Shown one piece after another: positions 1 through 12,289 of a DNA stretch of 64,000 nt (positions within the stretch are counted from its first letter, which is position 1; every line of letters begins with the position of its first letter). Under the pieces are notes generated by a model. The model did not search any database, was not told the origin of the DNA, and saw only the letters and a program-made list of their open reading frames with translations. The DNA comes from Clusia tigrina (taxonomy: Eukaryota; Arthropoda; Insecta; Diptera; Clusiidae). The stretch covers positions 131,873,821 through 131,937,820 of the forward strand of contig OV050033.1 of the NCBI GenBank assembly GCA_920105625.2, in the 5' to 3' direction. Made by a program: the position numbers and the translations under genes.

Positions 1-1650
1 TAAATGAATTTAATGAAAGGCCTTTTTATTTGATATGAATGTCTTAATTTAAATGGAATTTGTGTTTCACTTTAACAGCGCAAAATAAAACGGCAAAGTG
101 TGGTAGCAAATTTTACAGCGGCGCTTTTAATTTGCACACCGAGTCCTTTGGAAACTTTATGTTTGAGTTTGCACAGACGAAAATGCGTCACGGTGTGCAG
201 CATTGATTGCATCAGCTATATGAGCCAACGCTTAAGGGAAGGCAAGTGATACAGCAGAGCAACAGAAGGGTAAATAATATCCATGTAATATGTGGCTGTA
301 TAATTTTAGAATATAGCAAAAGAAACAGGAATTTTATGGCACTACACAGGTGAAAGGAGATGTCAAGCTGCCACAAGAAGAGGGCTTTATACAATCTGAA
401 TACAGCTTGTGACTGATCTACAGCGCACTGAACGACTCAAATCAAAGTGTTTTCCAACATACGAAGCAAGTTCTTGTGGTGATACATATCCTGGGAAAAT
501 TACCATTGACTTTGAAATCTATGCATATTCTTTAGGTTCCTTTGAATCCCTCTCAATGTACTGTAAACCAGCAGAACCTTTACGAGTACAGAAACCATTG
601 CGGAATTCGTTATATTCATCAAACCGATCCTTCCGAGTCACTCAACATTAACAGCCCTCTGGCTGTGTAAATCAGCAAAGCCTATACGAGTACAGGAGGC
701 ATAGCGAAATTCGATATATTGGCAAAACTACAGTACAGTATTATAGCACTTCATCCGCATTGTCCACAATCTGCAAGGAATTTCGCCCAGGATTGTATAC
801 TGTTGACCAAATTATTTAACTTTATGCTGGACTTACAGAGTATAAAGCTACGAGTAGCATAGAATAATCTGTTGCTGGGATATTGATATGATTTTTTACT
901 CTCGACATTCGTGAAAATTTAATAGGAAAGGCGAAACTTTTTGGTAGTCAATCAATTTGTCTGGGCATCAATGAACCGAAAAGTCTCTCAAGAAACATTA
1001 TGTACAACAAGATGACACCATTGATTTCAACTTGGCAGCGGTCAAAAAGTGCCTCATAACTAGGAGTAAATATAATCACCGCAAAAGAAATGTTATGTTG
1101 AGATATCACACCAATCATTGCTTCGGACTTTGAGAACACTTGGGTTCAAGGCAATCAAGGGAAAGTCTAGAAAACAGCAATCTTGACTGTTAACTCATAA
1201 GGCTGTACCATCGAGCAAAACTGCAGAACAAGTTCTAGAGATTGGCGAGATGGAGACTCCACGTAGGTATTTCGCCGCGATATGTAAGTAAATTGAATGG
1301 AGGATGAGGTCTACATCCACATCCTTATACAACTCTTAGATTATTGCGGTTTGAAAATGTAGGAACTGTTCTAGGATGTAATCACAAAATTGATAGGATT
1401 TAGTTCAAAGATTTAACTTCATTGCTCCAAAGGAATACAACGCTTCAACTAACATGACCTTAGTATCACAGACACCGGGTTTAGGAAATAAGGATATCGG
1501 AAGATATGAACTGATAGGTATATTAGGATCAGTGATTTATAAAAGAGAGTCCACGGAAGGAAGATTCTTTTGAAATGAAGCTCAGACAATACGCTGGCCT
1601 TTTCAGTACTTAATAGACGATAATGGTAAATTAGAGAGTAATGCATTTGC
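1..1650. other. Gene-free spacer
   Basis: I see no convincing coding exon, transposon terminus or tandem repeat here. The short open frames in this stretch have no recognisable motif and look like chance frames in AT-rich DNA. Confidence 0.5.
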
Positions 1651-1659
1651 AAAGGTGAA

Positions 1660-1915
1660 AACTCGTAAACACGCCCACTTCCCCTCTGAATATATGCTTG
1701 AAAAGAGCTTAACTCAAAACCAAAATAGTTATTTAGCTGAAATTTCAGTTGCGATCAAAAACACGCCCACTTCCTATATACATATATGGTTAAAAATAGC
1801 ATATCTGAATAACCAAAAGAGTTATTTAGCTGAAATTTCAATTCCGATCGAAAACACGCCCACTTGAATATATGCTTAAAAAGACCATATCTGAATATCC
1901 AAAATAGTTATTGAA
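1660..1915. repeat. 93-bp tandem repeat, about 2.7 copies
   Basis: The motif acacgcccactt recurs at about 1669, 1762 and 1855, a 93-bp period. The intervening stretch (agttatttagctgaaattt and flanks) also repeats. The core resembles the gggcgtgg/cacgccc core of the repeat at 21.69-21.99 kb, so the two may belong to one dispersed family. Confidence 0.8.
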
Positions 1916-2304
1916 ACTTTATATGAAGTCAACCATGAGTTCCATTATTACCGTCCAGCATTGTTCAGAAGGGCTGATAGAAGGACTTATTTTCATAGGT
2001 GTGTTGGAAGGACTGATTTTAAAGGGTTCTCTGGAAGGACTTTGGAATTATAACGAAGAAATGACTATCCAAATACGGCGTCCATACGAATCTATCATGC
2101 AAAAGCCCACTCAGAGACATTATTATATATGTTGTTGTTGTAGGTTTTTTAGCAAAACTCTTTTGCTTTGGGCTCACCACACCCCAAACTTAGCGACGTC
2201 AACGCCTCCATCACCCTCCATAACAACAATAGCTACATTCGGGATATTCCTAATGTTTATACGCTTAATATAACAAATTATATTGTAATTTCTATGTTGA
2301 CAAC

Positions 2305-2420
2305 ATAAGCTAATTGTTGCTGTTGTTGTTGGTCTGTGTATAGTTGTTATTGTTGTTGTTGCTGCTGCTGTTGTGTGTGTATTGTTGTTGTTATGTGTAT
2401 AGTTGTTGTTGTATGATAAG
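2305..2420. repeat. Imperfect TTG/TTA trinucleotide microsatellite
   Basis: Runs of tgttgttgttg are interrupted by tgctgctg, gtgtgtgt and gttatt. It is a typical fly trinucleotide microsatellite with no coding context. Confidence 0.85.
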
Positions 2421-3309
2421 CGTTTTCGCATATGTTCCAAGCAGTCGCTGAGATTTTTTGTGATTTGGTTTTGCTTCCCAACCCGACATCAACTCATATT
2501 TTTTGTTGATGTTGTTGTTGGTGTGGTTGTGTGACTCCTGGTACTCGTCTGTGCTGGCATTGTGTGCTTGTATTTGTGTGTCTGCCTGTGTATTATGCTC
2601 CTGCTTGAATTTGTCCTGCGGTGATTTATGTTTCGTTAATTTTTCATTGAGCCCGAGGCTGAGCCAGAACCGAGCATGTGGAGTGGTGCTGGTGTGGCGG
2701 TACTTCTGGCGCGGCTCTGTTGGTGCTTGTGGCCGTGCTTTTATGGTTCTGCGGTTTGCCATTATGCTGTGAACCTGTTGAGTTTTGCTTTGTCATTTAC
2801 GCTTCTTTGTCATTTAATTTTCTGCATGTCCCTAATTTATTTTTTTCTATATTTTTCTTTATATATTTTGATTGTGTTTTAATAAATCTTTTTTCACATT
2901 TGAATTTTAGACGCTTCATTAATCAAAGCAAATGCACTATTGGCGTTCCGGCCGTGACAAAGGGACCCTCAGGAGGGTGTTCCTCGTTTGCTGTTTGTTG
3001 ATATTTATTTGCCTCATAGCAGATGAATTAATCAAAATCCTGATAAATATTCCATCAGAAAGTAATGTGAGAGAAACGCATATTAAAGTGGACAATGAAC
3101 GCCCACAAATTATTAGAGTGATTTATGCACTCAGCGTTGAGGCTGTGCTGGATTTAGTGGGCATATCAAAAGAGACAAGCGTGCCATGAAGATTGCTTCC
3201 TCGGGCAGCTAATAAAGAAGCCTTCGAGTTGTTGAAGCCCCGCTGGGAAATGACTGACCGAGAAAATTTGATTGACGAATTGCTGGATCCATTCAGTCAC
3301 CTCCTTAAA

Positions 3310-3700
3310 ATATAGAATAATATTTGATTCACAGAATTGGGTGGAGTAATCCCAGTTTAGGATGGGGAGTTGATCCAGCATCCACAGGGAATAGTATTTT
3401 GAGCAAGGATTCTTGGTAATGACAGTTTCAGATAGAGAAGGGATCCAGAATCCACAGAGAATAGTATTTGAGTCACAGGATTGGGTGGAGTAATCCCAGT
3501 TTAGGATGGGGAGTTGATGCAGCATCCACAGGGAATAGTATTTTAAACAAGGATTCTTGGTAATGTTAGTTTCCGATGGAGAAGTGATCCAGAATCCACA
3601 GAGAATAGTATTTGAATCCCAGGATTGGGTGGAGTAATCCCAGTTTAGGATGGAGAATGGATCCAGTATTCACAGTGAATAGTATTTGAGTCATAGGACT
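3310..3700. repeat. 144-bp tandem repeat, about 2.6 copies
   Basis: The marker gtggagtaatcccagttt occurs at 3341, 3485 and 3629, exactly 144 bp apart. The units share tccacagggaatagtatttt and ggattcttggtaatg, and differ by scattered substitutions. Open frames across it come from the repeat, not from a gene. Confidence 0.9.
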
Positions 3701-4390
3701 GGTAATAAGGTCAATAAGGACTCACTAATGGTATATCACTAAAGAATCACTGATGAGGTATCACTAATGACTTTTAGAATTTAAAGTCACTAATAATATA
3801 TCGCTAATGCCATATCACTACCTACTAATCACTGAAGACTCAACAATAAGTTATAAGAAAAGATTTATCACAATTAACTTATCACAAATGACTTATCTTT
3901 AATGAGCTATCACGAAAGACTTATCACTAATGAACTGTGACTACCTACTTATAACTGAAGACTCACTAATGAGTTATCCCGATAGACTTATAACTAATAA
4001 ATTATCACGAAAAACCTATTGCTAATGACTTATCACGAAAGAGTTATCACTAACTAGTTATCAATAAAGCTCACTAATGAGTTATTGCGAATGTCTGTCA
4101 TTACCTACTTATCACTGAAGACTCACTTATGACGTATCGCTTATCACAAATGGCTTATCACAAGTGTCTTCCCACTAATGAGTTATCACGAAAGACTTAA
4201 TACAAACGACCTTTCACTACCTAGTTATCACTACAGCTCACTAATCAGTTATCACGAAAGCTCATGACTAATGACTTATCAGTAATAGCTTGTCACTAGT
4301 ACCTTAGAAATATCACCATGTGATGTTATATGACGTAGAATGCCTCACTAATGATTCACTAATGAGTTTTAACTAATGATTAAAATACCT
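3700..4390. repeat. Degenerate short tandem repeat
   Basis: The stretch is made of variants of cactaatgagttatcacgaa and gacttatcac, in units of roughly 20-30 bp with heavy divergence. It abuts the 144-bp repeat and has no open frame of note. Confidence 0.7.
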
Positions 4391-4549
4391 TGAATTATAA
4401 ATACTCATCACTTACATATTTATAAGTAAATATCACCAAAAGCTTTTGCATGACCTTCTCGAAGTATCTTAATACCATCCCCACCAATATTGGTAATAGC
4501 TCTAGAAAATCAGTGGGCCTGAATCAGTAAATATATAAGTGTCATATTT

Positions 4550-6830
4550 TTTTTCAAAACTTTCGGGTCCTGAGTGCCGCCTGAAGATATGCTTCACTTT
4601 TAATTCCAAATGAAAATGTGAAGCATATTTTGAGGTAGCAATGAAACAATAATGAGTGCTAGGACTTTTAATAACCCATGCAAGTTTACCAACTAAATAT
4701 ACCAAACAATTTTTAAAAGATCATAAGCCGCTTACTATCAAAATTGAACATGCGACAACCTCACAGTGGGCTTACTCCGCATGTGGCGATATAGTGTAAA
4801 AGCTGGCTCTGTTGACCCATCTACCTGAGTGTGGTTGACCCACAACAACTCGGCGAAAAGTTCAATCACAACGCATAAAATTACAACATACTTTTCGGCT
4901 GCAATATGCTCGCGGGATACTTTGCTCTTATTCAGACTCTAAAGCATTGTTTGGACAGCCTAAAAGCAGGCTGAGTTTGGGTGTTTGGCCAAACTCGAAC
5001 ATAATTTTTTAAATTTTTACAGAAATAAATAAAAAATTAAAAAGTAAAACAAATCAAGTTTCATATCAGAGGTGGGCAATGAATACTTCTTATACAGAGA
5101 TCTGAAGTGAGTATGCTCATAAATATATTTGGGACAACTGAAAATATGCTGCTCCTTGCTTGCCTATTACTACCAAAGTGAGGTTTTAATAGTGTGAAGC
5201 AAAGTGTGTAGCATATTTCCAGGTGCCTCAAAAAGACTCATGAGAAGTTTATACTCACTTCAGATCTATGATTCATAAGCCTTTCAGGAATATCTTTGAT
5301 TCCCCTGAAAATCTGCTTTAATACCAATTACACATATCAAAGTGATACGTAATTGGTCCCTAAAGTATGCAACATATTTTCAAAAGGCAGGAGGTATTTG
5401 ATATATGAGATTTTTAGAAATTAATTTTGAGACCCTTGAAAATCTGCTGCATTCCAATCATGTATATCAAAGTTATGTGTAATTGAAATGTAAAGTATGT
5501 CGCATATTTTAGAGTGCCTCGAAGATACTTATGAGCTAATTTAAACTATATTAAACCTTTGGCCCTTAGGTTTATTCGGTGAATCCATGGCAGCATGCTC
5601 AGCAGCAAGACTCAACGCAAATTGCTCCATGGAGCCAACCACAAATCGACAAACTTGCCGAATCTCTGAATTATGAGACTTCAAGAGGAAAAGACTTCCA
5701 AAAATATGCTACGGTTTCTATACCAATTTTACACATACGAAATGCTACCGAAGTTCTGTGTAATTGGTGTGTAGAGTACACAGCATATTTTGAGACTCCT
5801 AAAATACCCATGAGTCCCTCATATATGTACACAATGCACTGCGTTTAAGGAATCACTTTCAGGTCCCTGAAAGTATGCTGCACTTTTCATTCAATTACAT
5901 ATAGCAAAGTAATGTATAATTTATGTGTAAAATATGCAGCATATTTTCGGGTGCATAATGAATGTATGAGCTTTTAGGAATCTCGCTTAGGCTCCTAAAA
6001 ATATGCAGCATTTAGAACACCAATTACACATATCAAACTTATGTGTAATTTATGTGTTAAGCAGGGAGCACATTTTCAGGCGCCTCACTAATGCTCCTGA
6101 GATAATCATAACTCTACTCATGGCAAGTCTCCGATTTCTAAGACTTTAAGAAATGCTTTTAAACATATGCTTCATTTTATACTACACGCGTACCAAATTA
6201 TAACAAAGTTCTGTGTTATTGTATATTTTCAGGGGCCTCATAATTATTCCTTAAGGTAAAGCACATTTATGAGGCTCTGAAGACCCCAAAAATATTCATG
6301 GGCGCCTCATAAATGTACTCACTCCCCACCCAAGAGTATTTTTTAGATTTTAAGAGCCTCACAAATGTCCTCACTTTAAGGAATAACTTTGAGGCCCCTG
6401 AAAACATGCTGCAGTTTTCATACTAATTACATAAATCGAATTACAGAAAATTTATTTGGTATTTAAAGTATGCAGCATATTTTCAGGAGCCGAAAAAGTA
6501 CTCATCAGACTAATATAAGTTTAAACTGCAGATCTCTTAGAGTTGAGGAACTTTTGCCACTTTTCCTGAAGATATGTTGTAATTTATATATCAATTGCCC
6601 ATACCGAGTTATATCAAAGATATGTGTAATTGGTGGAGTAAGCAGCATATTTTTAGGTTCTTTAAAATTACTCATGACAAAGAGTATCCACGGTAATCTG
6701 ATTTATAAACCTTGAAGGAATTGCTTTAAAGTACCTGAATATATGCTACCATTTATATACCAATCACACTTAGCAAATTATATCAAATTTATGAGTAATT
6801 ATCATGTAAAGTATACCAAAATACCAAATT
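4550..6830. repeat. Array of about 11 hairpin-forming (foldback) units
   Basis: Each unit is an imperfect inverted repeat of about 90-120 bp. The left arm runs cctgaaaatatgctgc then accaattacacata, and the right arm is the reverse (tatgtgtaattggt then gcagcatattttcagg). Arms are joined by a short tcaaag-like loop. Clear units lie near 4570-4650, 5135-5235, 5300-5400, 5440-5530, 5695-5805, 5860-5955, 5990-6100, 6150-6235, 6390-6485, 6560-6660 and 6725-6825. Linkers carry tactcatgag and ctttaaggaatc motifs. Related copies occur at 12784-13300 (inverted), near 24520, and in an MMS22L intron at about 58310-58450. No open frame spans the array. Confidence 0.8.
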
Positions 6831-8290
6831 TGGATGAAGTGTTATTCAACTTTTAGTGTGTAATAGAATAGACATCTCCTGTCTCGACTCGCTTCACAGA
6901 TAATAATATTACACCCTGAAAGTTGACTAACTCTCCATCCAAATTTAGATTTCACCAAACCAAACCGCACAAAATGTTGGTAGGCTTTTAGGCTGCACCA
7001 TTTGTCTATGATATGCGATACGAAATTGTGTTTCGCTGGAAATAGCAATGACTTCATTAACAAAATCTGCAGCAACTTACCTTTAATTACTGTGGTAAAC
7101 ACTTGAACTCTGCTTCAGGACTGAAGCGGACGAGTATTAATTTCAAATATCAAAGCAACGTAAAAGTAAACTTATTCTTTTCTTTCACTTCTCAAATCAC
7201 CAAATTTGCACGTGTTTAACTTTTAGCATTTAACCGCCAAGGATAACAAAGGCGTTCAGGAGGCGCACAAGCCAGAAGAAGCCTCCGAATTACACGCACA
7301 AAAAAAATTTTCGAATGCTCACAATCAAATCCACTTAATTAACGCGCAAATGCTTTACAATTTATGGGCCATTAAAAGCGCAAATCCGCACATCGGAGCA
7401 GCAAATCAAAGAGCTATCAGCCGCAAACAAGACGCAGGACTTCGCCAAAGCCGACCCAGCCACAAACTCAAAGATTGATGAAGACACCACGACCAACTCG
7501 CGTTCACACTATCGTGTCATGTACCAACACTACAGGCGGAGACTCGATTTCAGCTACAATTACAGTTGAAGTTAAAGTTGCCGTTTGCCGTTTGCCGTTT
7601 GGTTGTCTGCTAAAGGCGTTTTGCGTGAGGTACACAAGTGTATCCTTCGGATGCTGCAGAATGACTGATGCTGGGCGCTGCGTGGCGACGGCATACAACC
7701 TGTTTGTGTGCGTTGCTCTGCTTGCGGGGGCGTTGATGTCGCTGCGCTGGCTGCTGTTCTTCTGCTGGTGTCCTTTGCAGTGGGGCATTGCTGCGCAGTG
7801 ATTGAATGCAGGCTATGCTCGCCTGTGTGGGGGCGTTTACTTTCGAAACCTTTTCAAATTCAAATTTAAATTTCGTACGCCTTTGACGCACTTACCACAA
7901 TTAGCAGCGACCAGTTGCATTTTTTTCCAAAATTAAGTTCATTTTTTGTTTTGTTTTTAATTTGATGGACCCTGACAAAGGCTTCAATTAGTTACTGTGC
8001 AGGACTTTGTAAATTTCTACAATGAGTTTAAATTGTGAAGTTCTGCTGGGTTGGTATGAAAATGTTGCAAAATGTTGGCAGTGGCCCAGTGCAACTTTCT
8101 GCGAGATGGTTTGTGAGCAATGAACACAGAAGACTTCACTGCATCAAGCGATAGCATACATTTCGTCCTGGAAGATTGTAGCTAGGCCCCCCATAACGAA
8201 GCCTTTTAGGAATTGGAGGTCATATTTGCCGCTCTTATCTCTCCGTCTGCGAGTTTTGATCCGCAGATTTGTGAAGTTGTTTCAGAAGTG
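6831..8290. other. Spacer, partly GC-richer, no supported gene
   Basis: Positions about 7480-7830 are richer in GC than the neighbourhood and carry a short gccgttt triplication at about 7580. A 108-codon frame at 7475-7801 has a hydrophobic tail but no recognisable domain, so I do not call it a gene. The rest is featureless. Confidence 0.4.
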
Positions 8291-8744
8291 AATCTCAGTG
8301 GCGAACGCAGGAAAAAATTTTGGGGGGGGTTTTAGTTAAAAAAACAATGTTTCATTATTTTATTTACAAATTTAAGTCTAATCTTCTTTTATTTTGGGCC
8401 ATAACATTTAAAATCTCTTCCTCCGTCACGTCTATATCTCTATGGATATTCAAGAGAGCCATTCCGTTCAGGCGTGCTTCTCCAGTTTTATTTCTTAAAT
8501 ATGTTTTTAGCCTGCGAAGTGAGGAAAACGAGCGTTCACTTGAAGCGACAGATATAGGTATTGTTGCTCCAATCTTTAAAAAACGATGCACTGTTTTAAA
8601 AATTTTTGCATCGCAACAATTCAACGCGTCTAAAAAAGTTTTGGGTTTATTTGTTTGATTTAAACAGTTCCTGAAAATATTGAAACGTGATAGCTCAGGG
8701 AAAAGGGATTGCATACTTTTAGGATCCCATCTGGAGAATGAGTG

Positions 8745-9306
8745 CCCCCTGTGAGTCAAGATGCGAACTATTCGAATAAAAGTTTATTCAAGAACCATCT
8801 GCCGGTAATATCAAAAAGAATATTCTCGACTTCTGTCGAAGTGGATAGAAGCTTCTAGAAACTACGAGAATAGCGTAGAAGTTTCTACACCAACCATTCG
8901 AAAACTATAAAAGCGACAAGACTGTTCAAACTCAAGGACAGTAGATCAGAGATCGTAAAAGTGTATACATCAGGCATTTTAATCGAAGCAGCAGTATTAG
9001 CAGTATTTGTAATTTTGCAAAGTGATGAAATTCATTATTAAATAAAGTGATGAAATTACTTATTAAATAAAGTGACTAATGGTTTGTGAAATAAAGTGCA
9101 AATAATAACTAAGTAAACTTTAAGCCTAATATTAAATGTGTGAATAGCAATAATTAAATAAAGCTAATTATTTTAATTTAACCGGCGATTGTTTGATTAC
9201 TACACAATCTAGTGGTACGAGTCCGAGTACAGAGAGTTAGAGGAATTGTCAGGAGGGCAATTTTGTAACAGAGTAAATTGTCAAGAGGGCAATTTCGTAA
9301 CAATAT
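8745..9306 (+). mobile_element. HSE-bearing LTR-like repeat, copy 1
   Basis: This block shares most of its length with 12290-12780. Both copies have heat-shock-element pentamers, then a TATA box (here TATAAAAG at 8906), an A-rich stretch with several AATAAA signals, gattgtttgattactacac, tagtggtacgagtccgag, and two aattgtcaggagggcaatt-like motifs. Both end at gtaacaatat. The order promoter, polyadenylation signals, then tail fits a solo LTR, with a possible TGG primer-binding start. The 5' boundary is uncertain. An alternative is a mobilised hsp70-like promoter plus leader. The copy interrupts the broken hAT gene. Confidence 0.6.
8818..8913 (+). promoter_or_regulatory. Heat-shock elements plus TATA box, copy 1
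   Basis: GAAgcTTCtaGAA at 8848-8860 is a perfect three-pentamer heat-shock element. GAAtaTTC at 8818-8825 and GAAgtTTC at 8878-8885 are further pairs. TATAAAAG follows at 8906-8913, about 20 bp after the last pentamer. HSF binds trimers of nGAAn in alternating orientation, and this spacing to TATA resembles hsp gene promoters. Activity is inference. Confidence 0.65.
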
Positions 9307-11255
9307 ATTAAAAATTTTAGTAAGAAAATCTAAATCTAAAGAAAAGATTTTTTACCTTTTCCACATTTTAAATTCAGCAACGAAATCATCGGGATCTTCT
9401 ACATCAGCGGATCATTGCTTTTCTAAAGCACGAACAGTCTCCTGCATCTCAATAACGTCAAGATTTATGCATTTATTTGGCAAAATGTTTTCAATTTTGG
9501 AAAGCAGCTCTCGATGTTTTAAAAATCGTTCATTGATTTGGTCCAAAAAATGATCTAAAAACGGTATATAAATTGATCTGCGGTAATATTCTTTCGGTTT
9601 GCCTTCATAATTGTCGCGATTAGTTTGCCGTTTCGCCAAACGTGGAATTTTGATTTCTAAATCTAATTCTGCGGCGATTGTTTTAACTGATTCAAAAATT
9701 AGTTTAAACGATTGTTCAGAATCCTCACGCATTCACTAATTTCAGCATACAAATTATTTGCATAATCAACGCAGCTGCTCAAATCGCAGTCTATTTGCTG
9801 CAAACATAGACTTATGTGTTTTGATAATGCAAAAATTGGCTTTAGGATTGGATTGCAGTCAACAAAGCATGTGGCTTTGATAAATCACTTCTGAAATTTT
9901 CATTATCAAGCTCTTCCAACGCTGTACAGATCAATGGGAAGAAATCGTTAAATAAAGAGAGAGATTCTAAATGCTCCACCCAACGTGTTTCGCAGAATTT
10001 AAGTAACCTCACTTGCTTTGAGGTTGGAAAGGATTCTAAAATAAGATTTTTGAGCAGTGTGCCTGCTTTAGTTGACATCCGAAAAAGGTTTACGGTCTCT
10101 TTCATGGAACCAATACAATTTCTTATAGCAGGTATTTTGCAAGTCGTTGCGATGGCTAAATTCAAGCTGTGATTAGCACAGTGCACATAAAGAGCCGCTG
10201 GATATAAATTTTGGATGACACTAGCACAACCTTTGACATGTCCACTCATCGACCGCGCTCCGTCATAACCTTTAGAAAAAAAAAATAAATAAATTTAACT
10301 GTCCCAAAATTAGAAGAGTTGAAAACTCACCTTGACCCCTTATGTGTGCAAAACTTAGTTTAAGTTCTTTTAATTTATCAATCAGCACATTCGCAAGACC
10401 GCTGCCAGTTGCATCCTCAACAGGAAGAAAACATAAAAAGTCCTCTCTCAGTTTTTCCTCATTCTCAAAACGATCAACTTACCGTATACAAATTGAAAAT
10501 TGCTCAATGCCACTGACATCCGTTGTTTCATCAGCAATTATTGCAAAGCATTGAGATTTATTAATACGGTTAATAATTTTTTTTGGCATCATTTGTCCTG
10601 CTATTTCAATAATTTCATTTTGGATGCGCCAACTGAAATAAGTAGCATTTCGTGCTGCAGTTTCAACATGCTTTTTTAAATTTTCGTCGCCACTATCTAT
10701 TGCTAAACGCAAAAGAGCCCTGAAGTTCCCGTTGTTTTCAGCAGGCATTTCTAAAGAATGATTTCCTTCGTCACGATGGCCTCGTAACGCAAGTCCTTGC
10801 CTTCCGCAGACAAGCAAAACACGGATTATGGGTTGTGATTTTGCTCGATTTTCAAGCTGTTGCTTTTTGCGGCCATGATTTCTGTTAGTATATCGCGGCG
10901 CGCTGCAAATTGCTATTTGGGAAATTTCGCACACTACCAGACGCATTATTTTTCATTTTATTGTGTCGTTTTTTTCTCGTTTTTTTTGTTTTTGTTAGCA
11001 TGGAGGCAGACTAATTATTGGCTACCGAGAGGCAATTTACGTATATTCTTGTTAATTTAATTTTCTTTATTATCGCCTTAATGAATATTTAGAAGCACAA
11101 AATACATACAAAAGATCACACTTTGAACGCAGCTTACTTTTTGTGGTGTATAATGTTTGCAGCTTCCAAAATGAGGTGTGGCAGGTTTGAATATATTTAA
11201 AAATAATAAAATATATTATATTTTTGTATATATCACACCTACCGTTCGATATATA

Positions 11256-12206
11256 CGAGGTGTGATCAAAAGATAACCGTTATTTTCATCTTTTCGTGAG
11301 TTACGTATGCTCGATGTTCGCATTTTTTTTTCTGTTATGTTGGTACACATGTCTGTTATATATGTTGGCAATACCAACCATTTTGGATTGTCAGTTTGTT
11401 TTTGACAGATAAAAAGGTTAGTCGTGTTTTGGTGTGCTCTTCGATTTTGTACTATTCGAAAAAAATGGATCAAAGAAACTGTATTCAGTTTTGTGTAAAA
11501 AATGAAATTACAGGCGCAAGGACATTTGAAATGTTTACTGTGGCCTTTGGCAAGTCTACTATGAGCAGAACACAAGTTCAATTGTGGTATAACCAGTTTA
11601 AGGAAGGCCGAGAAGATGTCAATGACGATGCTCGTCCTGGTCGCCCGAGCACGTCAACAACCGATGAAAACATTCACGCAGTGAAGAAAATGATTTTGGA
11701 ATCGTCGAATCACTATCAGAGAGGTTGCTGATGATGTTGGCATATCGTTCGGCTCATGCCAAGCAATTTTTACGGATGTTTTAGGCATGAAACGTGCGGC
11801 AGCGAAGATTGTTCCAAAATTGCTAAATTTTGAGGAAAAAAAAACGTCGCATGGACATCGCTCAGGAGCTGTTTTTGGCCAAAAACAAAACCGTTATCAT
11901 GCCTCAACCACCGTATTCACCGGACTTGGCCCCCGCTGACTTTTTCCTCTTTCCAAAACTGAAGACACCGATGAAAGGAAAGCGTTTTGCTACGATTGAG
12001 GAGATAAAAGAAAAATCGAAACAGGAGCTGTTGGCGATACCAAAAAAAGCGTTTCAGAAGTGTTTCGAGGACTGGAAAAAAACGCTGACATAAGTGTATT
12101 ATATCTGAGGGGAATTACTTTGAAGGGCACAAGATAGTTGTTGATGAATAAATAAATACTTTATTTTTTGATCACACAATAACGGTTCTTTTTTGATCAC
12201 ACCTCG
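11256..12206 (+). mobile_element. Mariner element 1, internally deleted
   Basis: The element lies between TA dinucleotides with inverted ends cgaggtgtgatcaaaag and its reverse. The transposase frame starts at the ATG in ATGGATCAAAG (11465) and is nearly identical to mariner 2 at 29.4 kb. It lacks two bases near 11700, which shifts the frame. It also lacks about 380 bp between the gagctg at about 11870 and the catalytic third domain, removing the first two catalytic Asp. The third Asp region (YSPDLAPADFFLFP) survives at 11920-11960. It is non-autonomous, a typical internal-deletion derivative. Confidence 0.9.
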
Positions 12207-12289
12207 TATACAAACTATCAGAGATTCTAGTCAGTGAGCAAAAACTTATTGAAACATAAATGATTGCATACATTTAGGGTATCCTCTAT

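Larger units (their letters stand above)
8296..10946 (-). pseudogene. Broken hAT transposase gene (ZMYM1/DUF4371 type)
   Basis: On the minus strand the fragments read in order. The N-terminal DUF4371 region with IADETTDVSG lies at 10479-10946. A GYDGARSMSG segment and CANHSLNL helical region follow at 9842-10341, then more core at 9412-9732. The C-terminal hAT dimerisation motif SVASSERSFSSLRRLK is at 8364-8759. A well-formed small intron lies at 10270-10330 (donor AAG|GTGAGT, acceptor TCTAAAG). Stops and frameshifts separate the blocks. A terminus CAGTGGCGAACGCAGG begins at 8296, next to the 3' end of the gene; I could not find its partner near 11 kb, so the 5' end seems lost. The heat-shock-element repeat at 8745-9306 sits between two coding blocks. 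Confidence 0.8.

Noticed and set aside
2391..2762. 123-codon minus frame with Gln/Asn/His-rich tail, and overlapping plus frames
   Set aside because: No domain or splice context; the tail is created by the TTG microsatellite, and frames overlap on both strands.
7475..7801. 108-codon plus frame with hydrophobic C-terminus
   Set aside because: No recognisable family, overlapping minus frames of equal length, and GC-rich composition explains the openness.
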